Under the pieces are notes generated by a model. It was not told where the DNA came from. It did no database searches and saw only the letters and a list, made by a program, of their open reading frames with translations. A DNA stretch of 64,000 nt from Siphonodentalium dalli (lineage: Eukaryota; Mollusca; Scaphopoda; Gadilida; Siphonodentaliidae), in the NCBI GenBank assembly GCA_032622095.1, contig CP136062.1, positions 225,694,578 to 225,758,577 on the forward strand. Reading direction: 5' to 3'. A program made the translations under genes and the position numbers. Shown piece by piece: positions 42,594-57,500 of the stretch (position 1 is its first letter; each line of letters starts with the position of its first letter).

Positions 42594-45500
42594 ACTAACA
42601 ACATCACTTTAAGATTATTCGCCATTTCGAATCTGATCACCCTATCATAGTCTGTCACATCACTTTAAGATTATTTGCCATTTCTATTTGATCACCCTAT
42701 CGAGTGTTCCACATCACTTTAAGATTATTCGCCATTCTATTTGATATCACCCTATCGGAGTGTTTCACATCACTTTAAGATTATTCTCCATTCTATATGA
42801 TATCACCCTATCGGAGTGTTTCACATCACTTTAAGATTATTCGCCATTATATTTGATATCACTCTATCGGAGTGCTTCACATCACTTTAAGATTATTCTC
42901 CATTCTATTTGATATCACTCTATCGGAGTGTTTCACATCACTTTAAGATTATTCGCCATTCTATTTGATATCACCCTATCGGAGTGTTTCACATCACTTT
43001 AAGATTATTCGCCATTCTATTTGATATCACCCTATCGGAGTGTTTCACATCACTTTAAGATTATTCTCCATTCTATTTGATCACCCTATCGGAGTGTTTC
43101 ACATCACTTTAAGATTATTCCCCATTCTATTTGATATCACCCTATCGGAGTGTTTCACATCACTTTAAGATTATTCTCCATTCTATCTGATCACCCTATC
43201 GGAGTGTTTCACATCACTTTAAGATTATTCGCCATTCTATTTGATATCATCCTATCGGAGTGTTTCACATCACTTTAAGATTATTCCCCATTCTATTTGA
43301 TATCACCCTATCGGATTGTTTCACATCACTTTAAGATTATTCCCCATTCTATCTGATCACCCTATCGGAGTGTTTCACATCACTTTAAGATTATTCCCCA
43401 TTCTATTTGATATCACCCTATCGGAGTGTTTCACATCACTTTAAGATTATTCGCCATTCTATTTGATATCATCCTATCGGAGTGTTTCACATCACTTTAA
43501 GATTATTCCCCATTCTATTTGATATCACCCTATCGGAGTGTTTCACATCACTTTAAGATTATTCTCCATTCTATTTGATATCACCCTATCGGAGTGTTTC
43601 ACATCACTTTAAGATTATTCTCCATTCTATTTGATATCACCCTATCGGAGTGTTTCACATCACTTTAAGATTATTCTCCATTCTATTTGATCACCCTATC
43701 GGAGTGTTTCACATCACTTTAAGATTATTTACCATTTCTATTTGATCACCCTATCGGAGTGTTTCACATCACTTTAAGATTATTCCCCATTCTATTTGAT
43801 ATCACCCTATCGGAGTGTTTCACATCACTTTAAGATTATTCTCCATTCTATTTGATATCACCCTATCGGAGTGTTTCACATCACTTTAAGATTATTCGCC
43901 ATTCTATTTGATATCACCCTATCGGAGTGTTTCACATCACTTTAAGATTATTCCCCATTCTATTTGATATCACCCTATCGGAGTGTTTCACATCACTTTA
44001 AGATTATTCGCCATTCTATTTGATATCACCCTATCGGAGTGTTTCACATCACTTTAAGATTATTCCCCATTCTATTTGATATCACCCTATCGGAATGTTT
44101 CACATCACTTTAAGATTATTCCCCATTCTATTTGATATCACCCTATCAGAGTGTTTCACATCACTTTAAGATTATTCCCCATTCTATTTGATATCACCCT
44201 ATCGGAGTGTTCCACATCACTTTAAGATTATTCCCCATTTTATTTGATATCACCCTATCGGAGTGTTTCACATCACTTTAAGATTATTCGCCATTCTATT
44301 TGATATCACCCTATCGGAGTGTTTCACATCACTTTAAGATTATTCTCCATTCTATTTGATATCACCCTGTCGGAGTGTTTCACATCACTTTAAGATTATT
44401 CTCCATTCTATTTGATATCACCCTATCGGAGTGTTTCACATCACTTTAAGATTATTCCCCATTCTATTTGATATCACCCTATCGGAGTGTTTCACATCAC
44501 TTTAAGATTATTCGCCATTCTATCGGAGTGTTTCACATCATTTTAAGATTATTCTCCATTCTATTTCATATCACCCTATCGGAGTGTTTCACATCACTTT
44601 AAGATTATTCGCCATTCTATTTGATATCACCCTATCGGAGTGTTTCACATCACTTTAAGATTATTCGCCATTCTATTTTATATCACCCTATCGGAGTGTT
44701 TCACATCACTTTAAGATTATTCTCCATTCTATTTGATATCACCCTATCGGAGTGTTTCACATCACTTTAAGATTATTCTCCATTCTATTTGATATCACCC
44801 TGTCGGAGTGTTTCACATCACTTTAAGATTATTCTCCATTCTATTTGATATCACCCTATCGGAGTGTTTCACATCACTTTAAGATTATTCCCCATTCTAT
44901 TTGATATCACCCTATCTGAGTGTTTCACATCACTTTAAGATTATTCTCCATTCTATTTGATATCACCCTGTCGGAGTGTTTCACATCACTTTAAGATTAT
45001 TCTCCATTCTATTTGATATCACCCTATCGGAGTGTTTCACATCACTTTAAGATTATTCTCCATTCTATTTGATATCACCCTATCGGAGTGTTTCACATCA
45101 CTTTAAGATTATTCCCCATTCTATTTGATATCACCCTATCGGAGTGTTTCACATCACTTTAAGATTATTCTCCATTCTATTTTATATCACCCTATCGGAG
45201 TGTTTCACATCACTTTAAGATTATTCTCCATTCTATTTGATATCACCATATCGGAGTGTTTCACATCACTTTAAGATTATTCTCCATTCTATTTGATATC
45301 ACCCTGTCGGAGTGTTTCACATCACTTTAAGATTATTCTCCATTCTATTTGATCACCCTATCGGAGTGTTTCACATCACTTTAAGATTATTCGCCATTCT
45401 ATTTGATATCACCCTATCGGAGTGTTTCACATCACTTTAAGATTATTCTCCATTCTATTTGATATCACCCTATCGGAGTGTTTCACATCACTTTAAGATT

Positions 45501-48500
45501 ATTCCCCATTCTATTTCATATCACCCTATCGGAGTGTTTCACATCACTTTAAGATTATTCGCCATTCTATTTGATATCACCCTATCGGAGTGTTTCACAT
45601 CACTTTAAGATTATTCACCATTTCTATTTGATCACCCTATCGGAGTGTTTCACATCACTTTAAGATTATTCGCCATTCTATTTGATATCACCCTATCGGA
45701 GTGTTTCACATCACTTTAAGATTATTCTCCATTCTATTTGATATCACCCTATCGGAGTGTTTCACATCACTTTAAGATTATTCTCCATTCTATTTGATAT
45801 CAACCTATCGGAGTGTTTCACATCACTTTAAGATTATTCGCCATTCTATTTTATATCACCCTATCGGAGTGTTTCACATCACTTTAAGATTATTCTCCAT
45901 TCTATTTGATATCAACCTATCGGAGTGTTTCACATCACTTTAAGATTATTCTCCATTCTATTTGATATCACCCTATCGGAGTGTTTCACATCACTTTAAG
46001 ATTATTCTCCATTATATTTGATCACCCTATCGGAGTGTTTCACATCACTTTAAGATTATTCGCCATTCTATTTGATATCACCCTATCGGAGTGTTTCACA
46101 TCACTTTAAGATTATTCGCCATTCTATTTGATATCACCCTATCGGAGTGTTTTACATCACTTTAAGATTATTCTCCATTCTATTTGATATCACTCTATCG
46201 GAGTGTTTCACATCACTTTAAGATTATTCTCCATTCTATTTGATATCACCCTATCGGAGTGTTTCACATCACTTTAAGATTATTCGCCATTCTATTTGAT
46301 ATCACCCTATCGGAGTGTTTCACATCACTTTAAGATTATTCTCCATTCTATTTGATATCACCCTATCGGAGTGTTTCACATCACTTTAAGATTATTCCCC
46401 ATTCTATTTGATATCACCCTATCGGAGTGTTTCACATCACTTTAAGATTATTCGCCATTCTATTTGATATCATCCTATCGGAGTGTTTCACATCACTTTA
46501 AGATTATTCTCCATTCTATTTGATCACCCTATCGGGAGTGTTTCACATCACTTTAAGATTATTCTCCATTCTATTTGATATCATCCTATCGGAGTGTTTC
46601 ACATCACTTTAAGATTATTCCCCATTCTATTTGATATCACCCTATCGGAGTGTTTCACATCACTTTAAGATTATTCGCCATTCTATTTGATATCACCCTA
46701 TCGGAGTGTTTCACATCACTTTAAGATTATTCGCCATTCTATCTGATCACCCTATCGAGTGTTCCACATCACTTTAAGATAATTCTCCATTCTATTTGAT
46801 ATCATCCTATCGGAGTGTTTCACATCACTTTAAGATTATTCCCCATTCTATTTGATATCATCCTATCGGAGTGTTTCACATCACTTTAAGATTATTCTCC
46901 ATTCTATTTGATATCACCCTATCGGAGTGTTTCACATCACTTTAAGATTATTCCCCATTCTATTTGATATCACCCTATCGGAGTGTTTCACATCACTTTA
47001 AGATTATTCGCCATTCTATTTGATATCACCCTATCGGAGTGTTTCACATCACTTTAAGATTATTCCCCATTCTATTTGATATCACCCTGTCGGAGTGTTT
47101 CACATCACTTTAAGATTATTCTCCATTCTATTTGATATCACCCTATCAGAGTGTTTCACATCACTTTAAGATTATTCTCCATTCTATTTGATCACCCTAT
47201 CGGGAGTGTTTCACATCACTTTAAGATTATTCTCCATTCTATTTGATATCATCCTATCGGAGTGTTTCACATCACTTTAAGATTATTCCCCATTCTATTT
47301 GATATCACCCTATCGGAGTGTTTCACATCACTTTAAGATTATTCGCCATTCTATTTGATATCACCCTATCGGAGTGTTTCACATCACTTTAAGATTATTC
47401 GCCATTCTATCTGATCACCCTATCGAGTGTTCCACATCACTTTAAGATAATTCTCCATTCTATTTGATATCATCCTATCGGAGTGTTTCACATCACTTTA
47501 AGATTATTCCCCATTCTATTTGATATCATCCTATCGGAGTGTTTCACATCACTTTAAGATTATTCTCCATTCTATTTGATATCACCCTATCGGAGTGTTT
47601 CACATCACTTTAAGATTATTCCCCATTCTATTTGATATCACCCTATCGGAGTGTTTCACATCACTTTAAGATTATTCGCCATTCTATTTGATATCACCCT
47701 ATCGGAGTGTTTCACATCACTTTAAGATTATTCGCCATTCTATTTGATATCACCCTGTCGGAGTGTTTCACATCACTTTAAGATTATTCCCCATTCTATT
47801 TGATATCATCCTATCGGAGTGTTTCACATCACTTTAAGATTATTCTCCATTCTATTTGATATCACCCTATCAGAGTGTTTCACATCACTTTAAGATTATT
47901 CTCCATTCTATTTGATATCACCCTATCGGAGTGTTTCACATCACTTTAAGATTATTCGCCATTCTATTTGATATCACCCTATCGGAGTGTTTCACATCAC
48001 TTTAAGATTATTCGCCATTCTATTTGATATCACCCTATCGGAGTGTTTCACATCACTTTAAGATTATTCGCCATTCTATTTGATATCACCCTATCGGAGT
48101 GTTTCACATCACTTTAAGATTATTCTCCATTCTATTTGATATCACCCTATCGGAGTGTTTCACATCACTTAAGATTATTCCCCATTCTATCTGATCACCC
48201 TATCGGAGTGTTTCACATCACTTTAAGATTATTCCCCATTCTATTTGATATCACACTATCGGAGTGTTTCACATCACTTTAAGATTATTCCCCATTCTAT
48301 CTGATCACCCTATCGGAGTGTTTCACATCACTTTAAGATTATTCTCCATTATATTTGATATCACCCTATCGGAGTGTTTCACATCACTTTAAGATTATTC
48401 TCCATTATATTTGATATCACCCTATCGGAGTGTTTCACATCACTTTAAGATTATTCTCCATTCTATTTGATATCACCCTATCGGAGTGTTTCACATCACT

Positions 48501-51500
48501 TTAAGATTATTCGCCATTCTATTTGATATCACCCTATCGGAGTGTTTCACATCACTTTAAGATTATTCTCCATTCTATTTGATATCACCCTATCGGAGTG
48601 TTTCACATCACTTTAAGATTATTCTCCATTCTATTTGATATCACCCTATCGGAGTGTTTCACATCACTTTAAGATTATTCGCCATTCTATTTGATATCAC
48701 CCTATCGGAGTGTTTCACATCACTTTAAGATTATTCTCCATTCTATTTGATATCACCCTATCGGAGTGTTTCACATCACTTTAAGATTATTCGCCATTCT
48801 ATTTGATATCACCCTATCGGAGTGTTTCACATCACTTTAAGATTATTCGCCATTCTATCTGATCACCCTATCGGAGTGTTTCACATCACTTTAAGATTAT
48901 TCGCCATTCTATTTGATATCACCCTATCGGAGTGTTTCACATCACTTTAAGATTATTCCCCATTTCTATTTGATATCACCCTATCGGAGTGTTTCACATC
49001 ACTTTAAGATTATTCTCCATTCTATTTGATCACCCTATCGGAGTGTTTCACATCACTTTAAGATTATTCGCCATTCTATTTGATATCACCCTATCGGAGT
49101 GTTTCACATCACTTTAAGATTATTCGCCATTCTATTTGATATCACCCTATCGGAGTGTTTCACATCACTTTAAGATTATTCTCCATTCTATTTGATATCA
49201 CCCTATCGGAGTGTTTCACATCACTTTAAGATTATTCGCCAATTCTATTTGATATCACCCTATCGGAGTGTTTCACATCACTTTAAGATTATTCGCCATT
49301 CTATTTGATATCACCCTATCGGAGTGTTTCACATCACTTTAAGATTATTCTCCATTCTATTTGATATCACTCTATCGGAGTGTTTCACATCACTTTAAGA
49401 TTATTCGCCATTCTATTTGATATCACCATATCGGAGTGTTTCACATCACTTTAAAATTATTCGCCATTCTATTTGATATCACCATATCGGAGTGTTTCAC
49501 ATCACTTTAAAATTATTCACCATTCTATTTGATATCACCCTATCGGAGTGTTTCACATCACTTTAAGATTATTCGCCATTCTATTTGATATCACCCTGTC
49601 GGAGTGTTTCACATCACTTTAAGATTATTCCCCAATTCTATTTGATATCACCCTATCGGAGTGTTTCACATCACTTTAAGATTATTCCCCATTCTATTTG
49701 ATATCACCCTATCGGAGTGTTTCACATCACTTTAAGATTATTCGCCATTCTATTTGATATCACCCTATCGGAGTGTTTCACATCACTTTAAGATTATTCC
49801 CCATTCTATTTGATATCACCCTATCGGAGTGTTTCACATCACTTTAAGATTATTCACCATTCTATTTGATATCACCCTATCGGAGTGTTTCACATCACTT
49901 TAAGATTATTCTCCATTCTATTTGATATCACCCTATCGGAGTGTTTCACATCACTTTAAGATTATTCCCCATTCTATTTGATATCATCCTATCTGAGTGT
50001 TTCACATCACTTTAAGATTATTCTCCATTATATTTGATATCACCCTATCGGAGTGTTCCACATCACTTTAAGATTATTCTCCATTCTATTTGATCACCCT
50101 ATCGGAGTGTTTCACATCACTTTAAGATTATTCCCCATTCTATTTGATATCACCCTATCGGAGTGTTTCACATCACTTTAAGATTATTCGCCATTCTATT
50201 TGATATCACCCTATCGGAGTGTTTCACATCACTTTAAGATTATTCTCCATTCTATTTGATATCACCCTATCGGAGTGTTTCACATCACTTTAAGATTATT
50301 CGCCATTCTATTTGATATCATCCTATCGGAGTGTTTCACATCACTTTAAGATTATTCTCCATTCTATTTGATATCACCCTATCGGAGTGTTTCACATCAC
50401 TTTAAGATTATTCGCCATTCTATTTGATATCATCCTATCGGAGTGTTTCACATCACTTTAAGATTATTCCCCATTCTATTTGATATCACCCTATCGGAGT
50501 GTTTCACATCACTTTAAGATTATTCGCCATTCTATTTGATATCATCCTATCGGAGTGTTTCACATCACTTTAAGATTATTCCCCATTCTATTTGATATCA
50601 CCCTATCGGAGTGTTTCATATCACTTTAAGATTATTCGCCATTCTATTTGATATCACCCTATCGGAGTGTTTCACATCACTTTAAGATTATTCTCCATTC
50701 TATTTGATATCACCCTATTGGAGTGTTTCACATCACTTTAAGATTATTCGCCATTCTATATGATATCACCCTATCGGAGTGTTTCACATCACTTTAAGAT
50801 TATTCGCCATTCTATTTGATATCACCCTATCGGAGTGTTTCACATCACTTTAAGATTATTCCCCATTCTATTTGATATCACCCTATCGGAGTGTTTCACA
50901 TCACTTTAAGATTATTCGCCATTCTATTTGATATCACCCTATCGGAGTGTTTCACATCACTTTAAGATTATTCCCCATTCTATTTGATATCACCCTATCG
51001 GAGTGTTTCACATCACTTTAAGATTATTCCCCATTCTATTTGATATCACCCTATCGGAGTGTTTCACATCACTTTAAGATTATTCCCCATTCTATTTGAT
51101 ATCACCCTATCGGAGTGTTTCACATCACTTTAAGATTATTCGCCATTCTATTTGATATCACCATATCGGAGTGTTTCACATCACTTTAAGATTATTCGCC
51201 ATTCTATTTGATATCACCCTGTCGGAGTGTTTCACATCACTTTAAGATTATTCCCCATTCTATTTCATATCACCCTATCGGAGTGTTTCACATCACTTTA
51301 AGATTATTCGCCATTCTATTTGATATCATCCTATCGGAGTGTTTCACATCACTTTAAGATTATTTACCATTTCTATCTGATCACCCTATCGTAGTGTTTC
51401 ACATCACTTTAAGATTATTCTCCATTCTATTTGATATCACCCTATCGGAGTGTTTCACATCACTTTAAGATTATTCGCCATTCTATTTGATATCACCCTA

Positions 51501-54500
51501 TCGGAGTGTTGCACATCACTTTAAGATTATTCGCCATTCTATTTGATATCACCCTATCGGAGTGTTGCACATCACTTTAAGATTATTCGCCATTCTATTT
51601 CATATCACCCTATCGGAGTGTTTCACATCACTTTAAGATTATTCGCCATTCTATTTGATATCATCCTATCGGAGTGTTTCACATCACTTTAAGATTATTT
51701 ACCATTTCTATCTGATCACCCTATCGTAGTGTTTCACATCACTTTAAGATTATTCCCCATTCTATTTGATATCACCCTATCGGAGTGTTTCACATCACTT
51801 TAAGATTATTCTCCATTCTATTTTATATCACCCTATCGGAGTGTTTCACATCACTTTAAGATTATTCTCCATTCTATTTGATATCACCCTATCGGAGTGT
51901 TTCACATCACTTTAAGATTATTCCCCATTCTATTTGATATCACCCTATCGGAGTGTTTCACATCACTTTAAGATTATTCGCCATTCTATTTGATATCACC
52001 CTATCGGAGTGTTGCACATCACTTTAAGATTATTCGCCATTCTATTTGATATCATCCTATCGGAGTGTTTCACATCACTTTAAGATTATTCGCCATTCTA
52101 TTTGATATCACCCTATCGGAGTGTTTCACATCACTTTAAGATTATTCCCCATTCTATTTGATATCACCCTATCGGAGTGTTTCACATCACTTTAAGATTA
52201 TTCGCCATTCTATTTGATATCACCCTATCGGAGTGTTTCACATCACTTTAAGATTATTCGCCATTCTATTTGATATCACCATATCGGAGTGTTTCACATC
52301 ACTTTAAGATTATTCCCCATTCTATTTGATATCACCCTATCGGAGTGTTTCACATCACTTTAAGATTATTTACCATTCTATTTGATATCACCATATCGGA
52401 GTGTTTCACATCACTTTAAGATTATTCGCCATTCTATTTGATATCACCCTATCGGAGTGTTTCACATCACTTTAAGATTATTCCCCATTCTATTTGATAT
52501 CACCCTATCGGAGTGTTTCACATCACTTTAAGATTATTCTCCATTCTATTTGATATCACCCTATCGGAGTGTTTCACATCACTTTAAGATTATTCGCCAT
52601 TCTATTTGATATCACCCTATCGGAGTGTTTCACATCACTTTAAGATTATTCGCCATTCTATTTGATATCACCCTATAGGAGTGTTTCACATCACTTTAAG
52701 ATTATTCCCCATTCTATTTGATATCACCCTATCGGATTGTTTCACATCACTTTAAGATTATTCTCCATTCAATTTGATATCACCCTATCGGAGTGTTTCA
52801 CATCACTTTAAGATTATTCGCCATTCTGTTTGATATCACCCTATCGGAGTGTTTCACATCACTTTAAGATTATTCTCCATTCTATTTGATAACACCCTGT
52901 CGGAGTGTTTCACATCACTTTAAGATTATTCGCCATTCTATTTGATATCACCCTATCGGAGTGTTTCACATCACTTTAAGATTATTCTCCATTCTATTTG
53001 ATATCACCCTATCGGAGTGTTTCACATCACTTTAACATTATTCGCCATTCTATTTGATATCACCCTACCGGAGTGTTTCACATCACTTTAAGATTATTCG
53101 CCATTCTATCTGATCACCCTATCGAGTGTTCCACATCACTTTAAGATTATTCTCCATTCTATTTGATCACCCTATCGAGTGTTCCACATCACTTTAAGAT
53201 TATTCGCCATTCTATTTGATATCACCCTATGGGAGTGTTTCACATCACTTTAAGATTATTCGCCATTCTATTTGATATCACCCTATGGGAGTGTTTCACA
53301 TCACTTTAAGATTATTCCCCATTCTATTTGATATCACCCTATCGGAGTGTTTCACATCACTTTAAGATTATTCGCCATTCTATTTGATATCACCCTATCG
53401 GAGTGTTTCACATCACTTTAAGATAATTCTCCATTCTATTTGATCACCATATCGGAGTGTTTCACATCACTTTAAGATTATTCGCCATTCTATTTGATAT
53501 CACCCTATCGGAGTGTTTCACATCACTTTAAGATTATTCTCCATTCTATTTGATCACCATATCGGAGTGTTTCACATCACTTTAAGATTATTCTCCATTC
53601 TATTTGATATCACCCTATCGGAGTGTTTCACATCACTTTAAGATTATTCCCCATTCTATTTGATATCACCCTATCGGAGTGTTTCACATCACTTTAAGAT
53701 TATTCGCCATTCTATTTGATATCACCCTATCGGAGTGTTGCACATCACTTTAAGATTATTCTCCATTCTATTTAATATCACCCTATCGGAGTGTTTCACA
53801 TCACTTTAAGATTATTCTCCATTCTATTTGATATCACCCTATCGGAGTGTTTCACATCATTTTAAGATTATTCCCCATTCTATTTGATATCACCCTATCA
53901 GAGTGTTTCACATCACTTTAAGATTATTCTCCATTCTATTTGATATCACCCTATCGGAGTGTTTCACATCACTTTAAGATTATTCCCCAATCTATTTGAT
54001 ATCACCCTATCGGAGTGTTCCACATCACTTTAAGATTATTCCCCATTCTATTTGATATCACCCTATCGGAGTGTTTCACATCACTTTAAGATTATTCCCC
54101 ATTCTATTTGATATCACCCTATCGGAGTGTTTCACATCACTTTAAGATTATTCGCCATTCTATTTGATATCACCCTATCGGAGTGTTGCACATCACTTTA
54201 AGATTATTCCCCAATCTATTTGATATCACCCTATCGGAGTGTTCCACATCACTTTAAGATTATTCCCCATTTCTATTTGATATCACCCTATCGGAGTGTT
54301 TCACATCACTTTAAGATTATTCCCCATTTCTATTTGATATCACCCTATCGGAGTGTTTCACATCACTTTAAGATTATTCGCCATTCTATTTGATATCACC
54401 CTATCGGAGTGTTTCACATCACTTTAAGATTATTCCCCATTCTATTTGATATCACCCTATCAGAGTGTTTCACATCACTTTAAGATTATTCCCCATTCTA

Positions 54501-57500
54501 TTTGATATCACCCTATCGGAGTGTTTCACATCACTTTAAGATTATTCGCCATTCTATCTGATCACCCTATCGTAGTGTTTCACATCACTTTAAGATTATT
54601 CGCCATTCTATTTGATATCACCATGTCGGAGTGTTTCACATCACTTTAAGATTATTTACCATTTCTATTTGATCACCCTATCGGAGTGTTTCACATCACT
54701 TTAAGATTATTCGCCATTCTATTTGATCACCCTATCGGAGTGTTTCACATCACTTTAAGATTATTCTCCATTCTATTTGATATCACCCTATCGGAGTGTT
54801 TCACATCACTTTAAGATTATTCCCCATTCTATTTGATCACTCTATCGGAGTGTTTCACATCACTTTAAGATTATTCTCCATTCTATTTGATATCACCCTA
54901 TCGGAGTGTTTCACATCACTTTAAGATTATTCGCCATTCTATTTGATATCACCCTGTCGGAGTGTTTCACATCACTTTAAGATTATTCCCCATTCTATTT
55001 GATATCACCATATCGGAGTGTTTCACATCACTTTAAGATTATTCCCCATTCTATTTCATATCACCCTATCGGAGTGTTTCACATCACTTTAAGATTATTC
55101 CCCATTCTATTTCAAATCACCCTATCGGAGTGTTTCACATCACTTTAAGATTATTCCCCATTCTATTTGATATCACCCTATCGGAGTGTTTCACATCACT
55201 TTAAGATTATTTACCATTTCTATCTGATCACCCTATCGGAGTGTTTCACATCACTTTAAGATTATTCCCCATTCTATTTGATATCACCCTATCAGAGTGT
55301 TTCACATCACTTTAAGATTATTCCCCATTCTATTTGATATCACCCTATCGGAGTGTTTCACATCACTTTAAGATTATTCCCCATTCTATTTTATATCACC
55401 CTATCGGAGTGTTTCACATCACTTTAAGATTATTCGCCATTCTATTTGATATCACCCTATCGGAGTGTTTCACATCACTTTAAGATTATTCGCCAATCTA
55501 TTTGATATCACCCTATCGGAGTGTTTCACATCACTTTAAGATTATTCGCCATTCTATTTGATATCACCCTATCGGAGTGTTTCACATCACTTTAAGATTA
55601 TTCGCCATTCTATTTGATATCACCCTATCGGAGTGTTTCACATCACTTTAAGATTATTCCCCATTCTATTTGATATCACCCTATCGGAGTGTTTCACATC
55701 ACTTTAAGATTATTCGCCATTCTATTTGATATCACCCTATCGGAGTGTTTCACATCACTTTAAGATTATTCCCCATTCTATTTGATATCACCCTATCGGA
55801 TTGTTTCACATCACTTTAAGATTATTCTCCATTCTATTTGATATCACCCTATCGGATTGTTTCACATCACTTTAAGATTATTCTCCATTCTATTTGATAT
55901 CACCCTATCGGATTGTTTCACATCACTTTAAGATTATTCTCCATTCTATTTGATATCACCCTATCGGAGTGTTTCACATCACTTTAAGATTATTCCCCAT
56001 TCTATTTGATATCACCCTATCGGAGTGTTTCACATCACTTTAAGATTATTCTCCATTCTATTTGATATCACCCTATCGGAGTGTTTCACATCACTTTAAG
56101 ATTATTCCCCATTCTATTTGATCACCCTATCGGAGTGTTTCACATCACTTTAAGATTATTCGCCATTCTATTTGATATCACCCTATCGGAGTGTTTCACA
56201 TCACTTTAAGATTATTCGCCATTCTATTTGATATCACGCTATCGGAGTGTTTCACATCACTTTAAGATTATTCCCCATTCTATTTGATATCACCCTATCG
56301 GAGTGTTTCACATCACTTTAAGATTATTCGCCATTCTATTTGATATCACCCTATCGGAGTGTTTCACATCACTTTAAGATTATTCTCCATTCTATTTGAT
56401 ATCACCCTATCGGAGTGTTTCACATCACTTTAAGATTATTCGCCATTCTATTTGATATCACCCTATCGGAGTGTTTCACATCACTTTAAGATTATTCACC
56501 ATTCTATTTGATATCACCCTATCGGAGTGTTTCACATCACTTTAAGATTATTTACCATTTCTATTTGATATCACCCTATCGGAGTGTTTCACATCACTTT
56601 AAAAATTATTCGCCATTCTATTTGATATCACCCTATCGGAGTGTTTCGCATCACTTTAAGATTATTCTCCATTTATTTGATCACCCTATCGGAGTGTTTC
56701 ACATCACTTTAATATTATTCTCCATTCTATTTGATATCACCCTATCGGAGTGTTTCACATCACTTTAAGATTATTCGCCATTCTATTTGATATCACCCTA
56801 TCGGAGTGTTTCACATCACTTTAAGATTATTTACCATTCTATTTGATATCACCCTATCGGAGTGTTTCACATCACTTTAAGATTATTCTCCATTCTATTT
56901 GATATCACCCTATCGGAGTGTTTCACATCACTTTAAGATTATTCGCCATTCTATTTGATATCACCCTATCGGAGTGTTTCACATCACTTTAAGATTATTC
57001 GCCATTCTATCTGATCACCCTATCGTAGTGTTTCACATCACTTTAAGATTATTCGCCATTCTATTTGATATCACCCTATCGGAGTGTTTCACATCACTTT
57101 AAGATTATTCTCCATTCTATTTGATATCACCCTATCGGAGTGTTTCACATCACTTTAAGATTATTCTCCATTTCTATTTGATCACCCTATCGGAGTGTTT
57201 CACATCATTTTAAGATTATTCCCCATTCTATTTGATATCACCCTATCGGAGTGTTTCACATCACTTTAAGATTATTCTCCATTCTATTTGATATCACCCT
57301 ATCGGAGTGTTTCACATCACTTTAAGATTATTCCCCATTCTATTTCATATCACCCTATCGGAGTGTTTCACATCACTTTAAGATTATTCCCCATTCTATT
57401 TGATATCATCCTATCAGAGTGTTTCACATCACTTTAAGATTATTCTCCATTCTATTTGATATCACCCTATCGGAGGGTTTCACATCACTTTAAGATTATT

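Noticed and set aside
56508-56768. ORF reading ISPYRSVSHHFK repeatedly, and the similar one at 63087-63290
   Set aside because: They lie inside the 56-bp satellite; the frame cycles from unit to unit and stays open only by local indels.
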